DNA from: Cladopsammia gracilis
Taxonomy: Eukaryota; Cnidaria; Anthozoa; Scleractinia; Dendrophylliidae
Length of the DNA: 64,000 nt
Assembly: GCA_022457155.1 (NCBI GenBank)
Contig: JAJGOT010000258.1
Coordinates: 1,044,501-1,108,500, forward strand
Direction: 5' to 3'
Position 1 is the stretch's first letter, and each line of letters opens with the position of its first letter. Below are positions 11,201-23,100 of this stretch, in pieces. The notes below the pieces were generated by a model. The model ran no database searches and had not been told where the DNA came from. It was given only the letters and a program-made list of their open reading frames with translations. Position numbers and translations under genes: made by a program.

Positions 11201-13245
11201 GTGTATTTCATTATAATGGACTAATTTTTTTTTTTTTATCAATGTGTTGGATTGCACGCAGAGAGGGCCATGCATGCTACCCCATTATAGGCATCACAAA
11301 GTGTCCTCATCTATAACAGTTCACCAAGACATAAAAGATTCTGTCACATATGACGTAATATGAAAATGACAAACGACTCTGTCAAATATAAAGTTAATTA
11401 ATTTTTGTTAAACAATATATTTAATTATTTAAATGCAGTCCTGGACATAACTGCTTTCTGTGCATTTATAAATTACCAGTATGAACATCAAACTTTTGTA
11501 CATTTTGTAATAAACAAACATTTTGTGTATTTCACAGGACTGTGCAGTGTCAGGCCACCTGCCATCTGGTTTAAATAGGGAATTCCTAAAATATGAATAT
11601 CATGTCATCTACAACAACAGCTACAGTGTACCTGTTTTGTATTTTACTGCCAGCAAACAAGGTTTGTACTAATGGTAGAAAGTCACTGAAATCATAGCCT
11701 GCATGCAAACATATCCAATTTCCTTGCTCCTGCAGAATTCCGCGGAGAGCAAGGAAATCGGATGCGTCTGCACCCAGGCTACTGGCCTCATTCACACATT
11801 CACCCCCTACATGGTTTATAAGACTTGTATTGTTAATGTTCCGGTATTAAAAGAAATCTCCAGGGCTGGGTGGTTCAAAGCGGGGTTAAGCTAACCCAGG
11901 GTTAGCATCAATTTTGATAACAGTTAAATAATTAGTCAAAGGAGATTTTTCCAAAGTATTTTTGCCCTTTAGTTTCGTCTCTGACTTGTCTTCGCATGTA
12001 AATTATAATTAACTTTTGAAAACACTTTATTTTCATGGGCTGCTTCAAAACTGTGGAACGCTTTTCCTTGGGAGCTGCACAACTAGGTTCTGTCAACATA
12101 ATAATTATTTTTAAATCAAAACTGAAAACATTTTTATTTGGGAATTAGTTTTATTATTTTTTAGGAACAGTTTCTGTTCTATCAATTTCCCATATATTAA
12201 AAGTGTTTTAATTTAATCTTTAAATGAGCCTATTTGAATATTTATAATAGAAATTGCACTTAACAAATTATTCTTGGACTAACAATGGCAAAAAGAGCTT
12301 ATTATAAATAAATGAATTTTTATTAATTTCAGATGGTAAGCTTATTAGTTTGGAAGAAGTGTGGGCAAATGTACCAGGTGTTTATCGTGAAAGACTTCAA
12401 TATGAAAAGTGGACATTTCTAACACAACAGGTGGGTAACAAAAACTTGTTCTCTAACTCCAAATTTTAAGAACTGAAATGTTTTTTTTTGTTGTTGTTTC
12501 CTTGGAAACGTTTTTTTTTTTTATAGAAGATTGAAGATTTCTGGGACTGCCAATACTGTATCTTGATCTCCCAAAGTGAAATGTCTTTGTAAGCCAATGG
12601 TAAGCTCCTTATGAGTGCAACTTTATTATTTGATCATTATTTTTATTTCTGTATTAAATGTAGGAGCACCCATACCTTGGTGTTCCATTCTACCAGCTTC
12701 ACCCCTGTCACACTGCAGACTTGATGAAGAGAGCATCAAGTGTCTTGTCTGACAGGTATGTAAACTATGAACTTTGCAATGGTGTTTGGAGGTAGCTGCA
12801 TGTATAGTTATTGTCTGCAGGACTGGTGTTGCATGTTAAGGGCCATTTTTAGTCAGCATGCACAAAAGAAGATCAATCATTAAATAAATGTAGTTCTAAA
12901 AATTGACATTATGTACATCATTGACAAGTTAGTTTTCATGAACGTCAAGATTTGAAACATGTTTAGCATTAAGACTCTATCCCAAGAGAGCTCAATGTTC
13001 AAAAAAATTATTATTTACAAATTTTGATGCGCAAGCTGTTAAATGCTTATTTTGTTGGGTTATAAATTGATGCTCTGTAGTTTTGCAAGCTCATACCTGA
13101 ATACCAATAATATGAATGATGAATTTTACTTGTAGTCATGTGATAACTTTCTTTCCTTCACAGGCCTGGGAACTATCTCATAACATGGCTTAGCACAGTT
13201 GGACCAGTGGTGGGACTCAATATTCCCATAGCATACTCAATGTAG
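2273..13245 (+). CDS. ATG10: Autophagy-related protein 10 (E2-like ATG12-conjugating enzyme), six exons
   Basis: Exons are 2273-2380, 5170-5298, 11538-11661, 12333-12430, 12664-12755 and 13164-13245. All introns are GT-AG and phases agree (0,0,1,0,2), giving 210 aa; human ATG10 has 220. ATG10 is the cytosolic E2-like enzyme that takes ATG12 from ATG7 and joins it to ATG5 during autophagosome formation. Family signatures are visible: KYEYHVIYNNSYSVPVLYF in exon 3, a DGKLISLEEVW stretch in exon 4, the active-site segment LHPC in exon 5 (catalytic Cys168) and WLSTVGPVVGLNIP near the C-terminus. The ATG at 2273 is chosen because it opens the only frame joining exon 2 and gives a start of family-like length. 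Exon 2 is acidic and less conserved; its acceptor is the least certain junction. Intron 2 holds an antisense gypsy retrotransposon. Confidence 0.93.
3699..4300. repeat. Dispersed repeat rich in inverted GCGGACTATTTAA-type motifs
   Basis: Copies of a short motif around GCGGACTATTTAAGC and its reverse complement crowd both ends of this stretch, and a further piece lies at 4800-4850. The arrangement suggests a fold-back element in ATG10 intron 1. Exact ends and a target duplication were not found. Confidence 0.45.
4388..4624. repeat. 118-bp tandem duplication (two copies)
   Basis: The stretch beginning CCCTCATCCAACATGAG at 4388 starts again at 4506 and continues with only a few substitutions. 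A shorter related segment (CTTCCGGTTTTCCGAT) then occurs twice, near 4640 and 4700. It lies in ATG10 intron 1. Confidence 0.75.
4884..5060 (+). repeat. Interspersed repeat, copy 1 (SINE-like, ATG10 intron 1)
   Basis: The run from CTCTCTATACCCAGGTGTAT to the GGGGAGTAGTGATACTC block reappears, diverged and in the same orientation, at 30568-30700. Two independent intronic copies mark a dispersed family. I see no pol III boxes or coding potential. Confidence 0.6.
5507..5604 (-). repeat. 3' LTR (98 bp)
   Basis: It is identical to the copy at 10040-10137 except for T instead of C at the fifteenth base. It has TG...CA ends and a short inner inverted repeat, TGTTATGT/ACATAACA. Confidence 0.95.
5763..9710 (-). 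CDS. Gypsy gag-pol polyprotein
   Basis: This is a 1315-codon open frame whose true start is the gag segment upstream, across the frame break. In order there are: gag with two zinc knuckles (CX2CX3HX4C then CX2CX4HX4C, about residues 160-195); a retropepsin motif DTGAS (about 270); a reverse transcriptase with DAKDGF and the active-site segment VIHDDIV (about 550; an H before DD where Y/FxDD is more common); RNase H with ECDSSD (about 703) and the downstream YASRAL segment; and an integrase with an H/C zinc region (KCDTCQQ), SDNGPNY (about 1053) and a catalytic glutamate in GKAES. I see no C-terminal chromodomain. The catalytic residues are all present, so pol itself looks intact. Confidence 0.93.
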   Translation of the reverse strand: MLSVMGKECLHVCRNLPMTADERKDADVILAKLNDYFVPKRNTIYERYVFNSRSQKAEETFDQFLTALRKLAATCEFGTFEDQMLRDRIVTGLRDHGHRERLLRESTLTLQKAIDICRRSEMAATQRHKMEQSDTTHFAREEKKRGPREDPHGSSRQARPCKYCGNIHAAGNCPAYGKTCAKCNKKNHLAKVCKSTFSQGDKKSKPTGKKSKKPPQRVHQLQPETTPEELSSDESIFGFNASNKGKKQYITSILVSANKKEKPILTKFQVDTGASCSTLTLEDYKRITSATPEQSDATLKLYDQSVIHPIGRTKLYCTINGLTKKIHFEIVEHASTSLLSGKASEALKLIHFNEESLMQVNLSSDTPLNQEQVLREYHDVFSGLGKLPGTYKIDMDPNAKAVQENPRRVPIPVKDELKRKIDELETMGVIAKVTKPTPWISNMVVVRKPNKLRLCLDPLHLNKGIIRNHYPTPTVEDIAPKLTKAKVFSVVDAKDGFLQVVLDEPSSYLTTFWTPFGRYRWLRMPFGIKSAPEEFQRRLDECLEGLENIAVIHDDIVIFGSGDSIEEATTSHDLAFKALLDRCRERGLKLNKKKLRFKLSKVVYMGHILGADGLQADPEKIAAIREMPRPTDVQGVQRLIGVVTYLSKFLPQLSTVCEPLRRLTDSQAVFDWLPQHESAFSRIKELITQAPVLRYFDVSKEVTIECDSSDVGLGAVLTQDGCPIAYASRALTQTERNYAQIEKECLAIVFAAERFEHYILGKDIVQVLSDHKPLMTIFTKPILTSPKRLQRMRLRLQKYPLKVVYKPGPQMFISDTLSRAALPLRRSQADTPDYLIFQVKEEEVFRQELEETNVEEAVFVTDQRLEQIRQETRKDASLQTLMTLISTGWPNDKLQTPLCVREYWPYRDELSMQNGLVFRGTRIIVPHSLRTEMTARAHRSHLGIQYTISTARDIMYWPRMTADLTEAVQKCDTCQQSKPALPKEPLMTYPVPTLPWQIVTSDCLECDNQHYLVIVDLYSDYIEIKKLDTLTTSTLIEQLKQVFAIHGVPVTLISDNGPNYASAEFRQFAEAWDFQHLTSSPHYPKSNGKAESAVKIMKSIITKANKERADVWKAILEWRNAPTPSQGSSPVQRLMSRRTRSFLPCKESMYKPEVQPAVPAQVVHKRQVAKHYHDTRAKPLPPLVVGQPVRAKAHPQQPHSDWKTGIVVDSVAPRSYIVEINGRKYRWNRVHLRDTIQSNPVKPNLQNAGPAESTDLATNYSASQDDGSSSQSSPKQSPAMPSPVDPVMPTTSSPVTRTRSGRIVKPNTLLKDFVQ
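9733..9858 (-). CDS. Gag N-terminus, separated from the main frame by a one-base shift
   Basis: The first ATG of this frame is at 9858 and opens MSKFMIPPP, a gag-like start; the frame itself is open from 10032 without an ATG. It stops with TGA at 9735-9733. The protein sense continues without a gap in the neighbouring -1 frame that begins the 1315-codon reading frame. The break lies in a run of five A residues. No canonical X XXY YYZ slippery heptamer is in phase here, so a lost base is the simplest explanation. Function: the capsid-forming part of the retrotransposon. Confidence 0.75.
   Translation of the reverse strand: MSKFMIPPPSKMDMTGDLVYNWEFFKDSWTNYATATKLAEK
10040..10137 (-). repeat. 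5' LTR (98 bp)
   Basis: This is the second LTR copy, flanked on the right by the AATAC duplication. On the minus strand it contains AATAAA. Its compact size leaves little room for separate U3, R and U5 parts. Confidence 0.95.
10748..10913. mobile_element. hAT-like MITE with GTGGTT target duplication
   Basis: The ends read CAGGGTTGTCA and, inverted, TGACAACCCTG. GTGGTT flanks both sides (10742-10747 and 10914-10919). It is 166 bp with no coding capacity, in ATG10 intron 2. Confidence 0.8.
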
Positions 13246-13335
13246 TTCTCAACGGCAACAATCGTCTACAGTGGAACTCTATTTTATAAATTATTGTTAA
13301 GTTGACTTGCACATTTAGAGAACGTTGAATTATTT

Positions 13336-13341
13336 AATAAA
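13336..13341 (+). terminator. Poly(A) signal AATAAA of ATG10
   Basis: AATAAA lies 91 bp past the ATG10 stop codon, with a second AATAAA-type hexamer at about 13358. The second could serve equally well. Confidence 0.6.
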
Positions 13342-13437
13342 TAAATAATTTTTGACCAAATAAAATTATATATTCAAATACAGGGTTGAACAGTAAATAA
13401 CATTATTTATTAAAATTGTTACTTAAAGTGCATATGA

Positions 13438-13885
13438 ACCGAAATTTAGCCTTTGAAATGCACGATTCCAAAATTTGAGACGTTCAGAGTAAAAATTGGT
13501 GATGTTACAAGCGTTCAGAGTTACGCTATTTTGCTCTAAAAATGGTTTTCAAATTGTGCGGCCAAAATGTCAAAAGGTCACGTGATGTGACGTAATGTTG
13601 GTTGCACAATCAGTTCAACATCAAGTATGGCAGCTTTATCGCACGCATTTCGAAGAGTCTTGCTACAGGCACAACCAAATCCCTAGACATCTTTTGGAGT
13701 GGCAAGAACTCATGGGGAATCATTGAATGTAAAAAAGCGTTTGCAACCAACATTACATCACAACTCGATTCCAGTCCCTTGAATTTTGTGACCATTCTTT
13801 AGGGCAAAATTCGAACGCTTGTAACATATTTTTATACTAAGCGTCTCAAATTTTGGAATCGTGCATTTCAAAGGCTAAATGTTAT
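13438..13885. mobile_element. Fold-back MITE downstream of ATG10
   Basis: About 42 bp at the left (TTTAGCCTTTGAAATGCACG...) recur inverted at 13838-13880, and weaker complementarity continues inward. No coding sequence is present. I could not fix a target duplication. Confidence 0.7.
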
Positions 13886-16425
13886 AACTACATAAAAAGA
13901 AATTTCGGTTTTTGTGTATTTTTGACATAATGATTTACTGTATATTTTCCGCAAATAAAGGCCAAGGAAAACAGGACTTCTCATTAATAAATATAAATCT
14001 GCTCCAATTAAATTAAGGAGGGCCACTCAGACAAGAACATCCTAACGAGAAAAAGAAAAACCAGCTTGACTTTTCTTTTTTCTATTTTTCCAGTTTTGTT
14101 TTCCCTTGTTGTTGGTCTTTCACTAGCCTTCAGATGGTTCCCTTTTGATATAAAACAGTTGAATTGATTACCCACACACTTTTTGTATAAGAGTTGAACC
14201 TCACTAATACGGGCACCGAAAGGACGGAGCAAAGTGTCCGTATCAGAGAGGTGTCCATATTATAGAGGTCACCACAGTGTCATTCTACTGAAAGTGTTTT
14301 AAGTGTTCAGTAACTAAAAACAGGCCCACACTCGTCTTTTAACTGCATCTAAATTGATTAATATACAGCATTGAGACACCATCTATCAGTAGCTGTGTCC
14401 TTCCTACCGACGGTTTGAAATATTTGTTTTTGGGGCAATAAACAATCCACAACGACAGCTTGCACAACACGACAGAATGAATTTAATTAAAATGTTTGTT
14501 AGTTTGAGGAGCTGAAGGGAAGGAAATATGAGACGTCTGTGCGCCACAATGATTCCTGTTTCATATGTTCAGCATAATTCAGTAAAACACTTTGGTCAAA
14601 GCAAATACAAATTCCACCAAAACAATATTCATTCATTGAATGGAAAAATCAACCAAAAAAGCATGAACTATTTCCACTTATAGAATAGGCCTTTTGCATC
14701 AATTGGTCATGCAAACTACATTTCTAAACATGGGGATTTTTATAGCCATTTGAAGAATTTGTAAGGAGAGAACAAACCTTTGCCATATCCATGGTCACAC
14801 TGTCTTGTAATTTCAATCTGCCATAAAATCTCTCCCTCATGGTTTATCCTTTCCAGGATAATAAATCATACAGGAAAGATTCTATGTATGTCTAAAGTCA
14901 CTGATGTGTTCATGACGGGATGGCAAAGGCTTATTTTGTTTATTAAACTTTGCCATGATACAATTAACTATTATACGGAGGAAGACAAACAACTAACAGA
15001 AAAAGAAAATCCTTATTTCAAATGGCTATGAAAATTCCCACTGTGAAGATAATTATACATTTGCATGCTAGCTTTTTTGGACGCTCTTGTTTCAGATGAA
15101 CTTCAAATTGCCAGGTTTTTTGTTTTAGAATTGTAGGTCGTGTTACCAATCAACACAAACGCCTATCACAAATAACCCTTGTGCAATCAAGGAATCTTTT
15201 CTGGAGAAAAAGTTAGCGGAAGCAATGTTTTCCCTCCCTGCACTTCTGCTGTCTTTTGCTTCAAAAAAAAAAAAGTGCCTGATCACAGGTTAAATGTTAA
15301 AGGGGTGTATATTGCTGTTTTGGGTGAAAGGGCTGTAGGGATTTTGAATATTTAACATTTATCAGTTCTTATTTGTTGCGAGAAGGCTATGTTTAAAATT
15401 TTGTTTTTGTGCTGCTCATATCCTATGAAATTTATCAGCCCATGTTACAATGGGCAAGTTTGGAGCCTTTGTTCTCATATTTTTTTCCAAACGATGATCA
15501 CATAATGCCTTGTCAACACAGACAAATTTGGTTTCAATTTTTTAAGCCCTAAGAACCTCCACATTAAAAACAAACTTCATTTTTTTGTCAGAGGGTGGCA
15601 ATTCCACTAATTTTTTCTAATGTTTATAGTGGCAACCTGACGAAGAGATAGTAATCTCGAAAAGTCAGACGACTTTTTTTTGTTTGTTGGCGCTATTTTC
15701 TGTGATGTTTGACATTTCTGTTATTACCACCAATTAGAGCATTAATAAAGCCCTTTTACTGTATGTGTTGTAGTGAACTGTTTGCAAAATAGATTGAGAC
15801 AAGGTTTTTGGGTACCTGTTCCACACTGCTTAGCTGATAAATTTCCCATGTTTTCTCTGTTTGACCAGGCTAGTACAACACAAGAAAATTGAAACACTGT
15901 GACACAAAGGAACTAGTACAAACTACATGTATAGTGGCTGCTAGCAAATTGAAGATTTTATTACAATTCAAACATGCTGCTTGTTTTACAGTAGATGGAT
16001 TCCTGGATTTGCTTCAAACTTGGGATTGTCATCTGCAAAATGAAAGGTTAAAATTTATTACCACAACACATCAAATGCAGGAATAAAATCCATTGCTCAT
16101 ATTTATCTACCCATTAATATAATTCCATACATTATAAGAGATGACAACATTACATGTATGCAATTCAGATTAATCGCAAACAGGCAAAGCAAGCAAGTAC
16201 ATGTACACTGTAGTGGTTACTGACCAAGTACAAAGTCCAGATGTAATAATATTGCTTGACTTTTTTCCTCATTCACATGTCAACTTCAATGAAGTTGAGC
16301 TCCTAACTCTATCCCGAGGGCCTTCTTTGCTTTCAAAATGGCAGAAACCTTTGGACAAGGCCGCCAAATACTCCAATAATCAGAGGATTTTTGTCACGTG
16401 ACATGCAATGAAATGGTGTTTTCTG
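13886..16425. other. Gene-free spacer between convergent ATG10 and RPS28
   Basis: Only short, unrecognisable open frames occur. A fragment near 14187-14270 (GAACCTCACTAATACGGGCA...) resembles the ends of a dispersed family also seen near 30200 and 40200. No exon with supported splice sites was found. Confidence 0.5.
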
Positions 16426-16440
16426 TTTTTTTTTTTTTTT

Positions 16441-16471
<31 letters not shown>

Positions 16472-16474
16472 GGG
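16426..16474. repeat. T25-G24 homopolymer junction
   Basis: Twenty-five T are followed directly by twenty-four G. Such tracts are prone to length error in assembly and may form G-quadruplex or triplex structures. Confidence 0.9.
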
Positions 16475-16478
16475 TATT

Positions 16479-16930
16479 CAGCGCTCCAAGCTCATTTTTT
16501 CAATAAGTTGCCTTTTTGTCGACCTACATTTTTAAAATGGTCGCCATTGGAAAATTTTGGTCGCCAAAAATTGTCGTTTCATTAACGCAAGACACTTCAT
16601 GCTATTTTACATGAAGACACTACTGCTGGGTTTTCAAAATGGCTGCTCAATGAATTCGAAGCTGCGTTACGCAGATCCTTATGCCAGTACACGTCTTGCG
16701 ATGCAAGAGGAACAGATTCATCATTGACCTTATACAGGAGAAAAGCATGGTAATATTTCTTTGATTTAACAATGATTCAATTAAAAATCGATAAAACATA
16801 AAGTCAACTTTATTGTTTTGAGCTTATTAAATCCTTTGGTTGCCAAATGGCGACCTTCGCCGATAATTCAGTCGCCAATTTTGTTTTTCAGTTGCCATGG
16901 CGACCAAAATGGTCGCAGCTTGGAGCGCTG
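16479..16930. mobile_element. hAT-like MITE with CAGCGCTCCAAGCT ends
   Basis: CAGCGCTCCAAGCT opens the element and its reverse complement closes it at 16930. Internal segments built on GGTCGCCA occur in both orientations. A clear 8-bp duplication was not visible. Confidence 0.7.
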
Positions 16931-17118
16931 TTATTGTTTTCAACGATTGGGAGCCATGTTCGTTTTTCAGCAATCTGTAACCATTGTTCACAAAGGCATG
17001 TCATCACGTGTTATGCAACAAAATGGTGCCAAAGATCTTTGGAGTATTTTGGGTTTTGATGAAGAAGACCCTGGGGACAAGATTGGTTGATGTGAACAAA
17101 GAAAAAGATCCTTGTTAA

Positions 17119-17411
17119 CCCTTTAACTCCCAAAAGTGCCAAAGACCAAAATACAAGAAAAATCCCAAATTTCATTTGTAAAATATTGAAAAACAAATGG
17201 TACCATGCAAAAGTACTGCTGAAGAGGTTTCATTTGAATGGTCACACCATAGGATTTCGTCCACAGACTCAAACGTTAGAACAAATGGTACCATGCAAAA
17301 GTACTGCTGAAGAGGTTTCATTTGAATGGTCACACCACAGGATTTCATCCACAGACTGAAAAGTTAAAACTACAATACATGTCTCCATAATTGACTCTGG
17401 GAGTGAAAGGG
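17119..17411. mobile_element. TTAA-flanked MITE with an internal 87-bp tandem duplication
   Basis: TTAA flanks both sides (17115-17118 and 17412-17415). The ends CCCTTTAACTCCCA and TGGGAGTGAAAGGG are inverted with one mismatch. Inside, a segment starting CAAATGGTACCATGC occurs twice (about 17195 and 17282). It resembles piggyBac-type non-autonomous elements. Confidence 0.78.
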
Positions 17412-17803
17412 TTAATACATGTAGACAAAGTCATACACTTACTTCTACATTTGAACTATACACACATGGACAGTAACATTTCTCACACTCGAAAGCGTTG
17501 TCAATCAATTTATTGGAATGTGTTCAGAGCAGAAAAATAATAATGTATGATCCTGAATGTGAACTAAAAGCTTGATTTACAGATTCAAAAGATAAAGGAT
17601 GAGTTAAGCTGGCCAAAGTCTGCTAACAGACACAGAAGTAAATTTTTCACGCAGTTTCTTATATCAAGAAATAGAAGTTACACTCTGCAAGAGAATCCAG
17701 TCATCCCTAATAATTTGCTAGTTAGATTAATATTCTTGGTAAAGGGGTTAAAGTTAGCTTGTCTCAAAAAAAAAATTGCAATGGCAGTCTTTACACACCT
17801 CAA

Positions 17804-19375
<1,572 letters not shown>

Positions 19376-20165
19376 CTTGGAAAAATGGCGGATGAAAGAG
19401 GACGAACCACGTGGTTAAAGCGACTTTCGTGCGCGCGCAGATTTCTGGGAAGACCGAAGGCGTCCACGCGTTTTCGTTCACTACGGACTTCACTACGTGG
19501 GAAAACGCTGTTTACCCGTTTTGGTTTACGTGTGGACAGCATAGACGGGAGGCGTAAACGTATAAAAAATGATGTGTTTACGAACGTAAACCGTATACGT
19601 ATGGATGGGAGCGTTTTAGATAAAAACATGAGTTTACAGACGTAAAGGTATACGTGTGGACGGGGCCTTTTTGTCTGGGGACCAAAACTTTGGAACTTGA
19701 AAAATACTAAATTTTAGTCATCTTCCGCTATAAAAGTTAATTTTATAGGCGCGGGATGGCAAGACAAAGCAATGAAATATATTTTTTCACGTTTTTTTGT
19801 TTGTTTTAATATATTGAGCATCATGAGTTATCAGGACAATACGGTGGAAAAAAATGCGTAAGTTACTGGCCATGCCGAGGGGATGGTTTAGTATGCTTAT
19901 TTTTTTCCTTGCAGTTATAGTTTGAAAAATTGAAGGTTTGTATGTAAAAGCTAGGAAATCTTTCCCGAATGTATTTTTGTGACTCTCTCCACTTCCAAAC
20001 CTATTTTAATAAACATATGACTTATCGGAATGCTGGTGTTTTTGATTCCAAAAGCCTCCTCTCTCCCCCTCTAGAGAAGCTCATTGTATGTCTTCCCCCT
20101 CCCCTAGTGGGGATGAGGTTTGGCAGTACTTCCCACAATCCCACGCAAGATTGATTGTCTTCAAA
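19376..20165. promoter_or_regulatory. Divergent promoter region of RPS28 and NDUFA7 with a repeat insertion
   Basis: The two start codons face away from each other across about 790 bp, so the promoters must lie here. The segment 19440-19668 is repeat-like: GTTTACGT and its complement recur, and it ends in GTGTGGACGGGGCC, a sequence of the fold-back family in RPS28 intron 2. I see no certain core promoter motif. Confidence 0.5.
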
Positions 20166-23100
20166 ATGGCGTCCGCGACGAAGGCAGTTCAATTTTTTCG
20201 GAATTTTCTTATGGGAGTAAGCAACAACATACAGCTAAGGCTTGATGTTGTTGAAGGAGATGCTTTTTAACTGTTCTTGTTTTTTTTTCTTACAGAAAAA
20301 ACTCAAAGTACCCTTACGTTATCCCGGTGATCAAGTTGCAAGGTATATGAAGCTAATTTGATGCTACAAAGCTACAGAAAGCTAATATTAAGCTTAAGTC
20401 GGCAATGTAGGACAATTGACAGGGTTCGTACGGTCATGGAAAAACCTGGAAAGTCATGGAATTGTATAATTTAATTTCCAGGTCTGGAAAGTCATGGAAT
20501 TTAAGTGTGGGTCATGGAAAGTCATGGAAAATTATGTTCATGGTACAAAATCACTAACTTAGGCAGCATGCATACGTTGTGGGAATAATAAGACAAGATG
20601 AAAACTTAAAAAAATGATCGTTTTGATAAAATTTTGAAAACAAGTGTTGAACTCTTGGTCATGAAAAATTTAAAAAGGTCATGGAAAAGGTCATGGGAAG
20701 TCATGGAATTTCAAAATCCGAAAAGAGTACGAACCCTGATTGAAAACAGTCACTGTCAATGACAACAAGTAATCGATTGATACTGCGATGACCAATAAAA
20801 ATTAAAAGTAATAAATTTGCCAAAAATATGTGGGTATTTATTTGATATTCCCTATCAAAATAGCCATCATGTTTAGTTACGTGAGGGATTTTAGAATATC
20901 CGGCCACTTATTTACATATCCCTGAACGTTTTCTTGAAAACAAAACATAACAAAAGGATCCATTTGAGATGAGATACAAGTAAGTGGCCGGGTATTCTAC
21001 AGTTTAGCCAGTTACTTTTTTAAAATGTGGTTCATCTGATCAAATTTGTGAGTCAGGTGTGGAAAATTTATCCATATACATGAGATGGCAAGAGATTACA
21101 GTTTAAGATTGACAGGCACGAGACTCACACTTGTATGACAGCATCATGAGTTACTAACAATTTCTGTATAGCATGTCTGCACATCCTACAAAGCTGTTTC
21201 TAACACAGTATGTGGATACCAGTGTTATAATCTTTAACAACGTTTGCTTCCGGTTTATAAAGGTTTTTAATGTGTCACGCAATTAGTCATCCTATTTCAG
21301 ATAAGCCGTGAAAATAAACAAAATTGAACCAGTTGAAAGTTATTTTTGCCTTATAGATGCTTATGAGCCAATGCAATGGCAGTTATAGTGAATACGATAT
21401 TTTGTGATGAGATATTTGAATTTTTGGCCGTCATGTTGGTGTACCAAACCAAGATGGCCACTCCATACATTTCTTACTAAAAATGTCTAATACTCATTCG
21501 CCTATAACTCTTGAATGAAATCCTACATATCTATCAACAGTCTGCCTTCCTGTCTCACTCTGACTATAAACCACACGACAAACTAGATTGCTTCTAGGAT
21601 TGTTTGTTTTACACATATATTTATTATTTCGCAGAAGCCCCAGTGACGGTGCGCAAAACAACGTCTGTTTTTTCAGGCTATTCCTGTCCAGAGTGCTTAG
21701 CACTTTAGTCAAGAAAATCAGCATTTTCCGTTCTAAGGCAAAATTTGATTACGGTTATGCATGGTTGGTTTTACTGCAATTTCAGTTGGAATTATTGGAC
21801 AACCTTGAGTGGTGTCAGTGGTTGTCCTGCAATTCCAGTTGGAATGAACCAACCAAAACATTGCTTACCATTTGACCATTTCTCTGGGTTCCTGTTTTAT
21901 AAATTACAACTGAAAAATAAAGACCATCAGAGAAAACAAATTCAAAATCAAAAGCAATATCACTTTTGGCTGTTTCGGTTGGAATACTGATTTTAAATAA
22001 TTCAAACCCTTTCCATTATTCAACTGTTTTTTTTCTCCTACAAATGGTTAACATCCCATGGGCACTATGCATACACCCAAAACAAATCAATACCTATGTT
22101 ATCGATCAGTTGCTATTGACTTCTATTTTTTGAAAATTGGGTACATTGGAAATTCTGGGGGGGTGGAGGGGGGGGGGGGAGGGAGGGGGGGAGGGGGGGA
22201 CCTTGAAGACCAAGTTTTGTTAAACTGGGATTTATAGAGGGGTGGCGGCATGGGGTGGCAGGGGTTGTCTGTTCCCAGACATTTTATTTTTTTCTATGAG
22301 ATAGTGCATACAAAGGCTTACACAAAGCACCCACTCAAGCTTGGAGTACAATAATGAGCTCAGAGTGGGAGAAAAAAATATATCTGTGGACATCTTTGTA
22401 GAAAAAAATTGCTTTTGTGGCCACTTCTCCATTTTACACCCGATTGTTATCAGCTCTGCCTTCAATAAAGATAGTTTTTATACAATAATAATGAGATAAG
22501 GTGTTTTTTTTTTAGAACACAGCCAAACCCCAGCCTTCCTGATGGACCAGCTCACAAGCTAAGTCACAATTATTACTGTGATCGAGATGTGCGTCGAGCT
22601 GCTATGCCTCCTGTGATACTGTATAGCAAACAGAAGCTGTTAGAAGGAGAGTCACCAACAGGGTAGATAAATATATATATAACTTGAATGTTTAAGGGTC
22701 TGATGAGTGTGGTCCTTTTAGTTTTGAACCATACGAAACAGAACTGTCGGTATAAAATGATGATTACTCCTGAAGCCTGTACTCTCGGGAAGTTGCAGTC
22801 AATGCTCCTCAAAAGTTGAGCGCTCTACAATATCCATTCTACCCAAGCAACAAGGATTTATATATACATATATGTATTCAGACATGTTTGTGCACTAGAA
22901 AAATCACATGCAAACTCCAAGCAGCCATGTGTTACTACGTATGTTAACCCTATTCATCCTGGTCTTTTTTTGAGTTCCTGAGCCTGGGGGGGACACATTG
23001 TGCCCCCCCCCCCCCACGTCTTAACTTCAAGAACATTAAGGCTATGACAATGAAATCTAGAGGGTACATAGTATGCCCATATGACATAGTTATTAGGTAA

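Noticed and set aside
19385..19645. Basic 86-aa open frame just upstream of RPS28
   Set aside because: It overlaps a repeat-like block that ends in GTGTGGACGGGGCC, and the reverse strand is equally open. I treat it as repeat sequence, not a gene.
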